Below are positions 34,101 through 48,476 of a stretch of 64,000 nt of DNA, piece by piece; position 1 is the stretch's first letter, and the number at the start of each line of letters is the position of its first letter. The translations under genes were made by a program, and so were the position numbers. The stretch comes from Morchella semilibera. Lineage: Eukaryota; Ascomycota; Pezizomycetes; Pezizales; Morchellaceae. The notes below the pieces were generated by a model. The model was not told where the DNA came from and ran no database searches. It saw nothing but the letters and a program-made list of their open reading frames with translations. The DNA lies in NCBI GenBank assembly GCA_009192285.1, contig WBVU01000012.1:1364001-1428000 (forward strand). Reading direction: 5' to 3'.

Positions 34101-36484
34101 ACTCACTTAAGATAAGGCTGCCGGCGCGGGTGCCTTGTGTAACATCAGGAGGCACAGGCCACCGCGCCATGATGTCAGAAATCATGGAAAGTCACTCGAG
34201 CTCGACTACGAGAAATACAGGTCCGTTTTATATAACATACTTGAATTGATTCTGTATCGTTTGACGTGCATCTTCAAGGCCTCTCTCTATTAATATTATT
34301 GAAACTTCTGCTGTATGTAGGTTCATGTTGCGTTAGAATCCACTTCCAGTTCTCACGATTCTCCCTGTACGCGAATAATCCATCTCTAGTTCCAGTATAT
34401 ACAAGCCAGCCCGTACATGGCATCAGCCATGGTCTTAGGTCCCGCCCTCATTAGCCCTAACACCCCCCCCCCCCAAATGTCTTGGCAACGCTTGGATAAA
34501 ACAGTTCTCAACCCCTCACCCCACCTTCTCCGTCTGTTGGCTCGTCCCCTCGTCAAGGCTGCGTTTCTTTGCTCACAAACGGATAACACGCCCCCCGTGC
34601 ACCCGGTTTCATTCCTTCCCGGATGTCACTGGTCTCTGCACTCGGGGCCTCTGTTCATCACTACATGCAAATGAGAAATTCGGAGTAATCTCTTTACACC
34701 AAAGTACCGCTGTGCGGGGGGTGGGGATTTTTTCTGCTCCCGTGCTCGCGGCTGCCCGTGAGGGTCTGGGGTGATCTTTCATTCCTGCGGCGACATCAGA
34801 AAGCAAGGGGCCCTTGGGACCTCTCTCTTGGCTTTCGAACCTCTTCGGGGGGGAGAGGCTTAAGGGGGTTGTTGTTGGGGGTTTCCTGTGGGAGTCAATG
34901 CAAAGATTGTTGGATGAAGCCACTTTAGTGCAATACGCGGCGTGCCCCCAAATCTCGTGAGGGGTTTGGGGGTATAATTCGATTCCGATTACTCTGACGA
35001 GGTGACGGGCCTTCCAACACTTTTCTTTTTAGGTATGTGAACTTTCTCCCCCGTGAATTGTGTACTGCTAATTGTTTTTGGTGTGGTGGGAGTAGGATCG
35101 GTGGTGGTGGTGTGGGGGATGGGCATGGAGATGGAGAGATGATGGGACTGTGAATGTGCTCTTTCTTCCCTACTCTCTTTTTCTTTTTTTTTCTATGTTT
35201 TTTGCGTCAAAATGCTGTAGAAATAAAATTCTACAGCCACTTATCTCCCCTACTCATTGTGATTCTAGACCTAACGAACCATGTGCCTATGAACTCTCTC
35301 CTAGTAATTTCCCAGAATCCGCCACCTCAGTCACATAGTGAAATGAGTCACTCCCGCCAACGGCCAAAATCCAGCCATCCCAACCTCAGCTTAATGGCTG
35401 AAGAGTATAGAGAGAGATCCCAACTGAGCAATCCCCGGATCTGCCCCATCCCAGCTAGACTCCTCAAGCCACACCAGGCACCGAAGCCACGACCTCACTA
35501 CAACCAGCAGCAATCCCTCTAGCAGAGATCACAGCACCAGGCTAATACCCAATCCCAACCCTCACAACCACAACCGTGACCCCTTCAATCCCCCTGCGAG
35601 AGGAACAGCTGCATGCGTAACTCCGCAGCTAGGTGCCATATCAGCACTACGACATCCCGACATTAAAAGCTCCGCACCGAGCACAAGCATATATAAATTT
35701 GATCGGGGATCTATATGCAGCGATTAAATAGTTGCGACGAATTGAACTGGGGGGTGTCTTGATACTGTGCTAGCACACGACTATGGCACGATAACCCCAC
35801 CCACAGAAGCAGGTCCCTGCATGTAAATACCTACCCCAAGATACGGCGGGGTAGACGCGCCCACACCGCAACCTAGCACTTGCTGGTCCTAAAAGCCAAC
35901 TTCCTCACCTAACTCGCACCTAGCCCCAGATGGAGCGAGTGTGACATGGCAGCGTACAGGGAGTAAGTGGCATGGCGCCCAGCGGCTTCTTTTTGGTTAT
36001 TTATACCAAGATTACAGAGTGTAATATTACATACATACCAGTTATAGATCGTCCTATTAGGTCTCCCGCCGTGCCCTGAAGCTGCCCGCCTCTCTAGATT
36101 ATAGAGGCGGACGTAATTATAGTCACAAGGCATCACTCGACTTGGCGATCGGCGCCACAAAGTGTATCTCCCGCCCTGCAGTCTAGTCATTGTAATGGTG
36201 CGAGCTGTTTATGTAGCCAATACCGTGTTCCATCAATGGGAGTAGAGGGTATAAGGGTATATAGAGATAGAGAGAAGAGGGATTATATGTCACTTTTCGG
36301 TATAAATGAAATCATCACAGACCCTTCCTTCTCTCTAGATCCATATATATATGAATAAACACCAAAACCCCCACGCGCGTTATAACAATGGTCGAGTACA
36401 CAGCTACAACTAAGCCCACAACTCGATGGCGCAGAGCCTCTATACCCGCAGGGCATTTGGCCGGCCCCCCACCCTTATTTATTC

Positions 36485-36525
36485 TCCCTCCCTCACATGC
36501 CATCCCCCTACATACCAACTCTCGA
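36485..36525 (+). repeat. Dispersed repeat, partner of 37428-37466
   Basis: Both contain CCTCACATGC, then TCC-CCT and CATACCAAC in the same spacing, with roughly five mismatches in 36 bases. They are likely old copies of one element. Confidence 0.35.
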
Positions 36526-39500
36526 GTATACCCATATACCCACTCTCTACATACCCACCGAAAACCTAAACATCTCGGGATTAGTGAGGCTACAAGTTCG
36601 TACTTTTACCGACCAGTCAGTCGGTCGATTTAGGCCAGCACCCCTCGTCACATGCTTCTTTTCTTATGCATATACATAGAGTACATGCCCCACGTTTTCC
36701 ACATACAAATCTAAACCCTAAAACCCCACACCCTTAATCCTAATATGAGACATTGTCTCTCTCGACGTCGACAACAGCACTTCCGCGGAGGCAGCACGCC
36801 CAGAGAGATACGCATTCCGGTATAGATAGATTGGTTCTGTGTATGAGCAGTACCGCAAAAACTAGCTATCTCCGGATTACCTCCTTAACAATTAGTTGAA
36901 GGGTGTGGATCAGATCTGCTAATAGTAGCTTTGGTCTCATGCACAGCCAATATTTCGAGTTATAGCGGTACTCTGGATGTGGAGGTAGCACACAGCCGTG
37001 CCTTCGATAAACGAACTATTTCCCCAGGAATTGCAAGTGGTGTAGTCCACGCTCGTGGCCTCACTTCAAGGACCGAGGTTTAGGTAGTAGTATTGCTGCG
37101 TTAGTGTACCCTCAGTTGCCATTGATAGTGTCCGGGGGGGCTCAGCGCATTACACATACTTCTTTCTAGGCAGTGCATTCTTGATAAGATTGTACTCTTT
37201 AGATAAAAGGTGTGTTGGATTTAGACCAGGATGTAATTCTAGTAACCCTCTGCCCATCTCGTGCCTTACACGAGAGAGAGAAGGCATTGACCGCATAAGG
37301 CAGAGGCGCCCCGAAGAATCTCATCTCGAGCGGCTTCAGTGACCATACTAAAGCTTTCAGGGTTCGTTGGCCGGTCTGGAAAAAAACGGCATACTTGGCG
37401 GAGAGGTCTTTATATACCGAAGCATGTACTCCCCCCCTCACATGCTGTCCACCTGCATACCAACGCCCTGTTATGTACCCCTCACCACCCACGTCTCCCA
37501 TCTGAAACCCAGAATCTACCGCATCCCGATCTTGGGCTGAGACAGGGAGTGAGACATCTTACTTCATGCCAACCTCTTCAAAAATCAATACCCTACGGCC
37601 GACTATGATAGCCGAAGAGTAGAGTGAGTGAGAATGTTTAGTAAAGATGGGAATCTGTGTATGAGAGGTCGGCTGATTGACCAAAGGTACTCGTTAGTGA
37701 AAAACGCGAACTGGCATCATCTCGACATGGGGATGACTTCTCTTGGACAGAAGAACTGCGTGGGGTGTCTCTGTCAATGAAGGGGCTGGATTATCGAGCG
37801 CGGGACAACAATCAAATCGTGGGAAATATAAAATATCTCCTACTTTTGTGGTCGTTTTAGTAGATCCCAGGTTCAATACTTTCCTCCCTCCCCCCCTCCC
37901 CCCCAAATCAGGATAGTGACTTGTAAGACCCAACGAAACCACCCACCATCCTATACTGGGCAACCAAGATAAAGGCCAGCTGTGAAAGGGGTGAGAGAAG
38001 TGAGCAAGGCTCCTCTTTACGCACAGAACTGATGGAGGCTTGGAAAGCGTGCTATCTACGGGAGAATGGTCTGTGTATAAAGCATAAGACCAAAACCTTG
38101 AGATCTGTCTCAACAGCCTACATATTCGCTAGCTACATCTAGCCACATCCAGACAGATATCCGTTGATCTCTCTTTTGGCTCTATGTTCTACCCAAATCA
38201 CACCCCTAAACCTAGCCCGCTTCCCGGGACCAAGGGTTGCTTCATTGATGAATTAACAAAACCGATAACAACCAAGACCTACTGCACAAATTATCACTCG
38301 GTAACAGCTAGGCCGGCGGACAGGTTTCTGCTGCTCTCTGGTGCCCAGTGATTCACTGTATTAGATGGGAAATAAACTCCTATTTGTGATGTGTCCTACT
38401 GGAAAAGTTTTCTTGATGGGGCGCTGCGCAGCTCGGAGTTTTTGTGAGTGGATAAACTTTGTCGTGGGAGTAAGATACCCTCTACTAATAAGAATAGTTG
38501 AACCCACCTCTATCCAGGAATGTCTAGTCATTTATTAATAGAGATACAGCAGGCATATGGGATTTCTCCCAAGAAAAATACATGGCGATTGTTCGTACTG
38601 AGGGCGTGAGCCACAGCTAATTTGAATGATAAAAACTGGCTACAGAGCTCGCCAAATTCGCCAACTTTTACCCACGGCGTTCATTATCTCCTAATCCTAG
38701 GGAGGTGAGTGTCGTTAAGTTGAGTGTCTACTACATCTATATAAGCATACCTCAATAGTGTAATGTAATGAGCGCGGCGCACTGCATCTCTTTGCGGGCC
38801 TTATATATTACAGTGGTCCCCACGAAAAAAAACCGAGGTTTACACCCGCAGAATTCAGCGATTTTTTTTGGGTGCCCTACCTCCTAGGTGCGCTATCCAC
38901 CTGGGAACATTCCGGTCAATCTCTTGGGGGTGTAAGATGGTAGGGGCCGTCGCCCTTTTTTCCCCCGAGGGGGGGGACGAAGAACGTTCGCCGGTACGTA
39001 TGTGGCTTGTGCTCAGTTTCTGCAGCTACACCTACAGATGGCTAGTCTCCGGTGATATGAAAAAGTGACTGAGTTGGGTTACTTGAGACAGGAAGAAACA
39101 TGCCCTCTAGATTTTGGGGAAGATACTGTTGAACAGGACGTCAGGTCAAAGCACTGTCTCAGTATTAGACACCCGCTAGATAGGGCCAATTGTTATTACC
39201 CCACAAAAAAACCAAGCCCAATATCTGTTTTACTCATATTATCTACAGTCACGTAACCTCCCCGTCTAGCACTCTGACCCTCTACAATACCAAAACTCTA
39301 CTTACTTCCAACAGGATAAAGTCACGGACTCAATTATCTTAGGCCCTTAGCCATGAGACCAACTCACTCCCCCGCCATCCAACTGCATCCCCAATCCCAG
39401 TGTCTTTCCTTCCTTACTCGTCCCGTCCCACACCCCAAGCAAGGCAAGGAACGGATGAAGTCAATTGGCGCCAGCGGGTTATATCCCACCGCCTCCACTG

Positions 39501-41054
39501 CCGTGTCTACGCGGCGTCTTGGGCACCCCCAAAGCCCCACACCCTACAAGTCTCCGCACACGCACCACCCCCCCCCCCCCCCCCAGAATCCATAACCGCC
39601 CCGAATCCTCCCCCCCCCCCAAGCCAAAACGGGCACTGAAACACACCACTCCACAAGATCTCACTCGGGGCTTCCACGCAAATGTGGCTAGTTCCCTACG
39701 TCAGGATTTACAGTGCATACATGACCCCCAGGTCACATGTCTGTGGATGGTCCGTGATGAGGTACCTTAAGTATGCATGCCATGGTATGGGAATCGCATG
39801 GTAGGATAGAGCACGCACATGTAGGTTCTACGATTGGCGCAGGCCCCAAACGACAACTAAGAATTAAGCATCATGTTCGATCCGGGTCCTGCCAGTAAGG
39901 GCGTGGATGTCTAGTGCACTGCAGGTTAGTGATATGGCTGGCATTGTGTATGTGTGTGTATGCGTGTATATGTGTGTGTGTGTGTGTGCCCTATGTAGGT
40001 ACTCTGCTGGCTGGCTGGGTGGGTGGGAGAGGGGTAAATGAGACAGTTTCACGATCTGCTTACTGTACTTTCGATGCAAGATTCGATCTGGGATCGAAGG
40101 TGAAGAATATGAACGGGTAAAAATAATATAAACGATGTACAAGAACCAGCCAGCCTCAACAAGTGGTAAGGGGAAAAAAAGAAAAAAAGAAACACCATGC
40201 CCTAAGAATATTAAGGACCCAGAAGAAAGAAGGGGTAAAATAAAAGAAAATAGTGCTCCCTGAACATCAAACCAATCGCCTTATAGTTATAGAATCGATC
40301 ATATCCACAGTTTTATCAGCCAATGGGAAACTTGGTGGGGACATCCTCGGAGAAGGAGGGTGAAGACAGAAAAGGGGGAGAGAAAAAGAAAGAAAAAAAA
40401 AACGGAGGTGAGTAAGAACAATAGAATGAAGGATAGATGTAAACCACAAAGGAAAGGAAAGGAGGACAGCATAGTACGGTGCATTATAATTGTGAAATGC
40501 TCCCCAGTTAATGTAAATTGTTCCACCAGCTCTTTTCTCTCCAGATGAATAGTGCCAATGTCGTTGTCAGTACCCCCAAACCAAGCACTAACCAACTAAA
40601 CCAACCAGTAATTCCAAAAGTCCACACCCCCTCCTCAAGTCTCAAGTCCCATTTCTTGCTTCTACCCACTGATCGACCTTCGATCAATAAACCCCGTTAC
40701 CACGAACCTGTCCACTCCAAACACCTCTGGCTTGTTGTGCACAATCAAAATATGACACGAAATGACAAAAGTGAAAACCAAGGGCCATATCACACGTTTT
40801 TTAAGAAAATGAAAAACAAAAAAAGGGGGAAATTGAACCTCAAAATTCGTTTCCTCATATCATAATTGTTCAGAACCCCTCCCATAAAAAAAAACAAGAT
40901 ATCCACAAAACAAGAGGGAGATGGGGTTTTAGAAGAATAAGAAAAAAAAAAAGTGGTAAACAGGCTACATTGAAAATAAAGAAAATAACTCCAGCTTGCC
41001 AAAAACAAAAATAAAAAAAATAAACATGGAGGAAATAATAAACGAGTGAGTAAT

Positions 41055-43445
41055 CTAACTGTAAGCATATAGCCAGAGCTTGCTGTTTCGGCTTAATGCA
41101 ACACTCAAGTCTTGGTCGCTCTGCAGACCAACCATCTGACCTGTTGGTTCGTCCTTGTAGTTGATTTCTGTTAATTGAGTGCCTAAACGCTCCTGCAGCT
41201 TGTCTTGGAGCTGCACAAATGAAACGTCTTTGGGCAGGCGAATAGCAATGAGATCGTCCCTGTAAGTAATCTTGATCTTCATCATTCCACCAGGCTGTGA
41301 AGCGTTCGATCCTTGTGTCTGCGCACTCATAGAACTGTCTTGTCGTAGCATCCGCGGAGGTTGGAGATCAGACGCGCTGCGAATCTGAACTTGTTGCGCC
41401 TGGGAAATAACATTTGTTCCCATACGGCCAACTGAGGTTCGGGATGGTGGTGCCGTTAACGAGTAACCGTTACCATTAAGATTGCCATGTGATGACTGTC
41501 GTGATGGCTCGCGGGAAGAATCGCTAGATTGCTGTGACCCAGTAGATTGTCTATTATCGTAGGACTGTCTGGCGTTAGTTGTGTCGACATCACCGAGTCT
41601 GGGCGCAAACAGCTGCTTGACCAATCCAGACTTTGAGATGTATGCTGGCATGCGAAGGAGCCTCTTGACATAATCGTCCAAGCTCTGCCGCCGCGCGGCA
41701 GATATGGTGTCTGTCACGTAGGTAACCGGGCCGGGCATGTAAGGCAGGGTGCGTTGCTGTCCAGTGTGACCCGCCTCGTCCTTAAACTCGTCTAGCAGAG
41801 CGATCTGGAAGTCGTAGAAATCTTCGTAGAATCGGCATAGACTCCAATGCCTCCCATCTTCCATGACAGCGTTCAGTACGTACCAATACCGTCCATTCTC
41901 AAACGAATAGCTATCCACCGACCCTGAAACAGGCGCCACAAGCTGCGAATGTCCATGAGATGATGGTGTTCTCGAATGACGGTATTGTTCCGGATCGTAT
42001 CCTTGCTGCATAGTCTAGAAAGGCGTCAGCGACATCTTACACATGAGGTCTCACATATTCTTACATTTCTATTGCTATTGGTACCATTGCCATAACTATT
42101 GGGCTCGCTCAAAGACATGTGTTGCATCCTCTGAGTTGGTTCATCCGATTCGAACTTCCCCAGTGAGATACTGCTGTTCTTGTACTCGGCAGCCATTTTT
42201 TTCCATTCTTCAACCTTTGGCACACCAGCGCGGGCAATGGCAGCTTGGGCATCCTCAACAGGCTGTCCTGTTACCATGTCTCGGATCTCGATGAAATCCA
42301 CCGGAATCAAGCCTGGGCCCCCGAGACGACCAATAGGTTTCGCAACGAACCAGTCTTTATCTGATTGCGCGATGACAATGATGGCTTCTCCCGATTTTGC
42401 CTCCAGTTCATCCGCTCTCTCCGCTGCAAAATCGTACAGCACAACACCGTAGAGAGGAGAGCCCCCCTTACCACTCCCAGTCATTCTCTTAACATCAACC
42501 CCCGTCCCCCCTGACGTTACACGGTCTGAGGTACCCATGAATCTATCTGAATATCCTGAGTCTGCGTCGGTTGCTCTTCTTAGAATGTCGCCTGCACCAG
42601 ATGCGCTCGAGTCGGCACTGTCACGTTCGTTTTTCCCGAGGACTTGAAAGTAATTTACCGGTACAAGACCTCTAGCGTTTGTAGCGGGGTTGCAAGCTTC
42701 GTACCAGTCGGTGTCGTACTCTCTCCCAACCACGTGGAAAAAATCTCCCTTCTGAAAGCTTAATTCTTGAGTGCTGGAGGCGGTGTAGTCAAATAGAGAT
42801 CGAATGACCTGGAGAAAAAGTTCGAGTTAGCGCGACGTTGATTAAATCAATTTATCCCACCCCCTCCCTTACTCCCCGACCCATTCCGCCCCCTCGTCAG
42901 GGGGCAGTAGCGATTCAGGCAAGAGTCTCAAATCGACAGGCTCGAGCGATAAACTGGGGTGCCGAGTGCATGAAAAAAATAATTCAAATGAAATTCGGAT
43001 CATGAAATCCCAACACACTACGCAAGAGCCCCAAGCAGCTACCACGAGGAGAAACGGCCCGCGCCCTGCTTAAGGACAAATGAAACTGCCCCAGCAGCCT
43101 CGATTGCACAGAGCGATGACCTCACCACGTACTCTTGCGTGACGCGAAGACGGGATAAAAAAATCGAAACGGAAATAAGGAAGAGGAGAAGAAAAAGTAT
43201 ACCTTTTTTGGTGGTTGTATTGTTACAGCTGATTTCGGTGTGATGGAGATGTGGGATATTTTGGGGCCTTGGTATGAATCGGTTTTGTGATGATCGCCCT
43301 TGAGTGATTTGCGTATGCCCTGTTTTTCAAAAGAGAAGAATGATTTCTCACGATTAACACCTGGACCCCCTCTTGCGCTGACACTATCTCGTGTGCTGCG
43401 TTTTGAATCAACAAGCTGCGATAGCGAGCGACCCACCTTTATCAT
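41055..43445 (-). CDS. BEM1: Bem1/Scd2-type polarity scaffold (SH3-SH3-PX-PB1)
   Basis: Three phase-0 exons: 43445-43203, 42808-42065 and 42014-41055, giving 648 residues. The first intron is long (394 nt); the second is 50 nt. Exon 1 ends in a conserved segment (KISHISITPKSAVTIQPPKK) that leads straight into SH3-1 (VIRSLFDYTAS ... GLVPVNYFQVL, about 82-140). SH3-2 follows at about 200-258 (YGVVLYDFAAERADELEA ... GPGLIPVDFIEI). Next come the PX domain (about 345-455; RYWYVLNAVMEDGRHWSLCR) and a C-terminal PB1 domain (about 565-648; KIKITYRDDLIAIRLPKDVS). Bem1 binds active Cdc42, the exchange factor Cdc24 (through PB1) and PAK kinases at polarity sites. The exact first ATG is uncertain, as in-frame sequence continues upstream. 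Confidence 0.96.
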
Positions 43446-45821
43446 TTTTTTAATTGGGAATGCGCCAAATTCTATATGGCGGCAACAGAGGGAGGAGGGG
43501 AAGGGAGGGGGGGTGGGAAAGCGTAGAATGCGGTTCCTCTCCCGTTGGATAGAATAGCGGGCTTTTTTTTTTGTTTTTTTTTTCGTGCTGCTTTTCGCTT
43601 CCGTTGCTGTCACTCTTTCCTCTCTGAGCTCTTCGTTCGTTTTCGACTATGCAAGTTGGTATTCGACTGTTACTATAACTTTTTATTACTGTAAATTCTA
43701 CTGCTGGGAAAGTGCGCTCTTTCGAAGCCGTCGATGGAGGATTTTTCGCCTATCGCAGCTGCAGATGTCTAGAGGCGCGCGAAGAGGAGTTGTGAGTCTG
43801 TGGGTTCCGAAGATGTATCCGGGGCTGCAGATGAGAAGAGGGAAGGGGAGTAAAGGGCCACACGAGGAAGACGGTCTGTGCGGGATTGTTGGACGGGCAG
43901 CAGGGGGTGTGTGTGGGAGCAGCAGTGGCGGTGAAAGAGGTCTTGAAATAGCGATCAGTTATGTAGTTGATATATGTCACCGACTTTTTTAAACTCAGCG
44001 TGGTTGGGAGAGAAGTAAGGACGTTAAGAAGTGAATGACGGAGTGCTGTTTGAGGTATGTAGGAGCAGAAAGGAAAACCAGAAAGACGCAGAGCACACCG
44101 AGAGATTATACAAACAGGCAGCAGTAGAACGAATAAATTCTTTTTTAGGGAGGACAGCTGGATAGCTAGTAACAAGCAGATGCACACACCCCCGGCGTGC
44201 GGTAAGGGGCGAAAGGGCTGAAGCTAGTTAAGAAGGTGGGTGGGGAGGGAAGGAGGTGGTGGGGTAAGGGTCCTGAGTAGCCTCACTTCTTCTTCTTTTC
44301 CCGTCGTCACTGGAGTCAGTCCAGGCGCGGAAGGGTGTGAGAAGCGAAATGAGGTTGAAGCCACAGGACGATATAAATCAAGAAGCGGGAGGTTGAAGAT
44401 GAGGGGGGGGGGGGGGGTTTCTTTGAGAGCTCACTATCTCTATCTAGTGCCTATGGACTACGTATGGGAAACAAGGGAGGGGGGGGGGTGTTTGGAAAGT
44501 GGGAGATATGGCTCTAAGCTGTAAAAAGAATAAAGTGCCGCGACAACTTCCAACAGGAAGCGGGGGGGGGGGCAAGTGGGCAAGTTTCTGTCCGCCTAAT
44601 TTGCGCGTATTGACTCGGGTTTCCAGGACGGTGAGGAGGAGGGAGGGGGATCGGAAGGACTAGAGAAGCGGAGAAAGGTAGATAGAAAGCTTATGAATTA
44701 AAGAGTGAAGATGAGAGTGAGGAATCTCTTGAACCATTGTTAATCCGATCTCTCGTGATGGAGCGCAGATACTCAATGGATATACTTAATGCACGCTGGA
44801 CGACCTCCAAAGTCTTTTTCTAGCAAAGTGAGGCAGGGCAGAAGGGAATGATGCTACATTGCAGGCAAGCACGAGGGTGTGCAGTGCGGGAATAGATTCA
44901 ATAATAGGGCTCGGAATTATGGACGCTGCGTGCTTGCGTGCTTGCTTGCGTACCTGAGAGCAAAGCGTAAGCAAGGAAGGAAGGAAGAGGAAAAGGAAAA
45001 AAAGGAAGAAAAAAAAATCCTAATGATACCCACAGATCATCTAGATATGTAATTGAGGGAGAATTAAAATCAGTAGCCTAAGTGAGTGTTCATGGCATGT
45101 ATATATGTACATGTATGTACGTAGAGATGTAGTGCTTCAACTTCATGACAGTTCTTCAGGTTCAGGGTGCAGTACTATTTACTATTGGTGCTTCTTACTA
45201 GTACAGGCACCGCCTGCATGAATTATACCACCACCACCACCACCACCGTGACTGATCTGTACCCTAAGGTAACAACAAATAGGGTCCAAGTAACTACAAC
45301 AGCAGCAAACGTTAGGAAAATCGTGATGTCAGTATCGACAAGTGATAATATGCATCCCGTAATAAGGTACATACCCGCCTCCTCTCGAATATGTCACGTA
45401 TAGGGTCCTTAGGATATTGCATGTAGTGATATCCCCCCCACTTCTTTTAAGGCTGTATGTAGCTTGTACTATAGAGCAGGTACTCTACATGTATTAACAT
45501 GCGTAGAACTTTTGTTACTGCACCCCCCATTATTCGGTCCATCGTGAAATCGTGATCTCTAAAGCTACATGTACTTGCTAGGAGGTTGCCCACCGGAACT
45601 GCCCATCCGTCATATTATCAGTAACTCAACCACAACATAATTCGTAGAACGTTGTCCCTTTCTTTGGGCCGTCCTGCCGCTCGGCAGGGAGAACGTGATT
45701 GATGTGGGCGCTACCTGGCAGAAAAAAAACAAATAAACCGATGGATGTGGTGGGTGGGTGGGTGGGCGTCAGAAACACTCCCTCTCATAATCCTTCTTTA
45801 TTCCTTCTGTTGTTGCGCCTT

Positions 45822-45853
<32 letters not shown>

Positions 45854-48476
45854 GAGAGAGAGAGATTTTCTCTTTTGGACTCCACCATGGATGGATATGA
45901 CAATTGGGGCGCCCTCGTACCACCACCATACGCGTGGCAAGAGATCGCCCGTAACCACCAACCTCAACTCTACATGCGCAGGCGGCAATATATACCTACT
46001 GTATCATAACATATTCTATCGAGAATGAAGAGAGTAAATGCTTCAAATCTACACATATACTGACAATCTAAACCTAGGTTGATACCCTATAACAAGGCAC
46101 GGGTATTCTTAGGACAAGTACAAAGGGAAGAGCATAATATGACAGGATTTCAAGAATTAAGTCCTTTACCTATATATATACATGTATATATATATAACTA
46201 CATGTACTTGCAAAAATCCTTCACCCATGATCCTTAACAGTGTGGGGGTCAACTAACCATCGCGATTAAAAGTTTCATTCACTCAGTATCGATAGGTAGC
46301 GCATGGTATGCGAGTGGACCTCTGAGCCAGAGGCAGGCAGGGTCCATGCTTGTTTCTATGCGGCGAATCGCCTCCACCAGTCGGAACAGCAGCTTCCATG
46401 TCCTGTCTCGTTTTTTTCGGCGACAAAAAGAGTCATTAGGAACCGGTATAGAGATCTAAGCTGCTACTACATGTAGTAGTGATATTACTATTGACGTCTA
46501 TCTGATAGGACCACGTGCAAAAGCTAGAATCTTATCTTAATAATACTTTGTCTGACCGACGACCCGGTGTAGCGAACTTCCTGAGATCCTGCCATGCATC
46601 TAGATATTATATTATGGCTTCCCCTATGTTTCTAGAGATTTCGCAGATGTTAATAAACTTGAAGATGCTTCATTTCCACACTAGGCAATAAAAAACTTAT
46701 GGAAACTATACTATCTATCGTCAAAAGTGTTTCAACAACTCCGAGCTCAAAACACGGAGAACCAAAACCATAAATTAGCGTGCTCACCCGGAGTGATCAT
46801 AAATCCTCAGGTTACCAGCTTATATATCCTGTCAATGATATAATATCCACAAACCTTCATGATCAACAAAAGTGTCCCCCATGCTCAAGGTAAACGCGAA
46901 AGCATAATGCACAGCCCACCCACCACCACCAGCAACCTATCGATATAAATTGGCTGACCGTTACCACCGATACGAGACAGAGGCCTGCCCAGCCCCATTT
47001 TGAAGCACAATGTGCTGTAGATCTTATATCAACTCAATTAGGAGCAAAACCCATTTAAATGTTCATACCAAGTGCACATCCATCTCAATCTTACCCCATA
47101 CTCATCTCATACTGCTGCCTTGCCTTGCTCGCTAGTTTGACTGATGTTCAAGCCCCCCCCAGCAAGCCTTGTAGTTATGGCACAACGTCTTTCTTTCCTT
47201 CTTCCGCGCAAGCGCAGGAAGGCGCATAAATATGACAGTTTGACATCTGACATTTGACATATCGGAATTTTCTTTTCTTTTGCAAACCCGTACTCTACCT
47301 GGTGGACGCACATCATAACCCACTGTATTCAGACCACTATTCCCACATTAGAGTACATGCCGCCGCCTTTCCCGCCATGATGTAGATACCTACTCTAATC
47401 CACCCACACCCTTCTCCACAAATGCAAAAGCATCCGCAGAAAGCCGGGGTCTCGGTAGTTTTTCTAGTCGTAATATATCGACGTTTCGAAACAGATTGAT
47501 TCTATGCATACGCAGCGCCACACATACCGCATCTAAGCACTGCAAAGGACAAAATGTAGTGATGTAGAGTAGCTACTACATGTATATATGCAAGTCTATA
47601 ACCCTCATCATAGAACAAGTATCTTCGAAGAGTTCGGAATTATTGTCTCTCGAGGTACGCAGGCCCGAATACCCGACACAGGGTTCGGATACACCCCCCT
47701 CCTCTTCCTTGCTAACCTGCCCGATATCAATCCGGACTCGAAAAATTGAGGTGAAACAGATATGTTCCTGCTGCGGGCGGGGGAACCCCAGTACCGGGTT
47801 TCTACTACTTACAGTCTTACGGCATCTGGGGAGTACGGACCCCAGTTCCTTGAGAGGGAAAACATCATACCCCACAGGGACCTGTGGCCAGTGGCCCGCA
47901 AATCCCAGCTAAACCTCGTTGAATGAGTGCAAGTATATATTATAATAATTTTCTTTCTTCTCTTTATTGATATTATGGACTGTATAGTATCTTGATGGTA
48001 TGAACTATAATACGTGGATAGAAAGATGCACATGAAGTAAAGGGAATCGAACTCCCAGCCAACCTCCGCCGGAAAAAAAACGCCCCAAAATAATAAAAGA
48101 AAAGTGCCACCCTATCCAAAGATGCAAACAAAAGAAATGAAAGCGAAAGACAATGGACCAGAGCTTAACGGCTCTTCTCCAAATTATTTTAAGCCTACAT
48201 CTGCAGTAGTCGCCTCGTTCGGCCCGTTGTTTATTGTCCGCATGCCTACTTGAGGTTGGCCGCTTATGTGTTCGCCTTAGGTTCAGATGGATCCCATAAT
48301 ATGACGGGGAAAGATGGAATAAAGGAATGTTGAGAGAAAGGGGGAGGGGGAGGTGGGAGAAAGAGCAGTGTAAATGCCGTTAAGTAGCAGTCGTTTCGTT
48401 TTCTCCGACGATATGTCAAACAATTTAAAACAACGAGCTGCATGGTATGAGGAGATTTGTTGAAAGCGTATTTTTT
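43446..48476. other. Gene desert of 5 kb, rich in TACATGTA
   Basis: No gene is supported. Holds G-runs (near 44402-44417, 44480-44489 and 44561-44570), an A27 run followed by (GA)n at about 45825-45866, an AT palindrome centred on CATG near 46182, and eight of the 22... TACATGTA sites seen by eye lie here as seven exact copies between 45108 and 47584. Confidence 0.55.
46170..46195. repeat. AT-rich perfect palindrome centred on ACATGT
   Basis: Alternating TA on both sides of ACATGT gives a self-complementary tract of about 26 bp. A second TACATGTA follows at 46199-46206. Confidence 0.6.

Larger units (their letters stand above)
33746..41054. other. Gene desert of 7.3 kb
   Basis: No gene is supported. 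It contains a GAAGTG-based minisatellite (about 34016-34100), C-runs (near 34465, 39573-39584 and 39610-39620), a (TG)n tract (about 39945-39988), and two related segments at about 36485-36525 and 37428-37466. Notably there is no TACATGTA in this stretch, unlike the next desert. Confidence 0.55.

Noticed and set aside
39353-39770. Overlapping proline-rich frames
   Set aside because: They are driven by C-runs and CCA repeats, with no start context or domain.
48020-48090. Possible tRNA on the minus strand (GTTCGATTCCC-like T-loop)
   Set aside because: The T-stem pairs poorly and no D-arm or anticodon arm can be drawn upstream.
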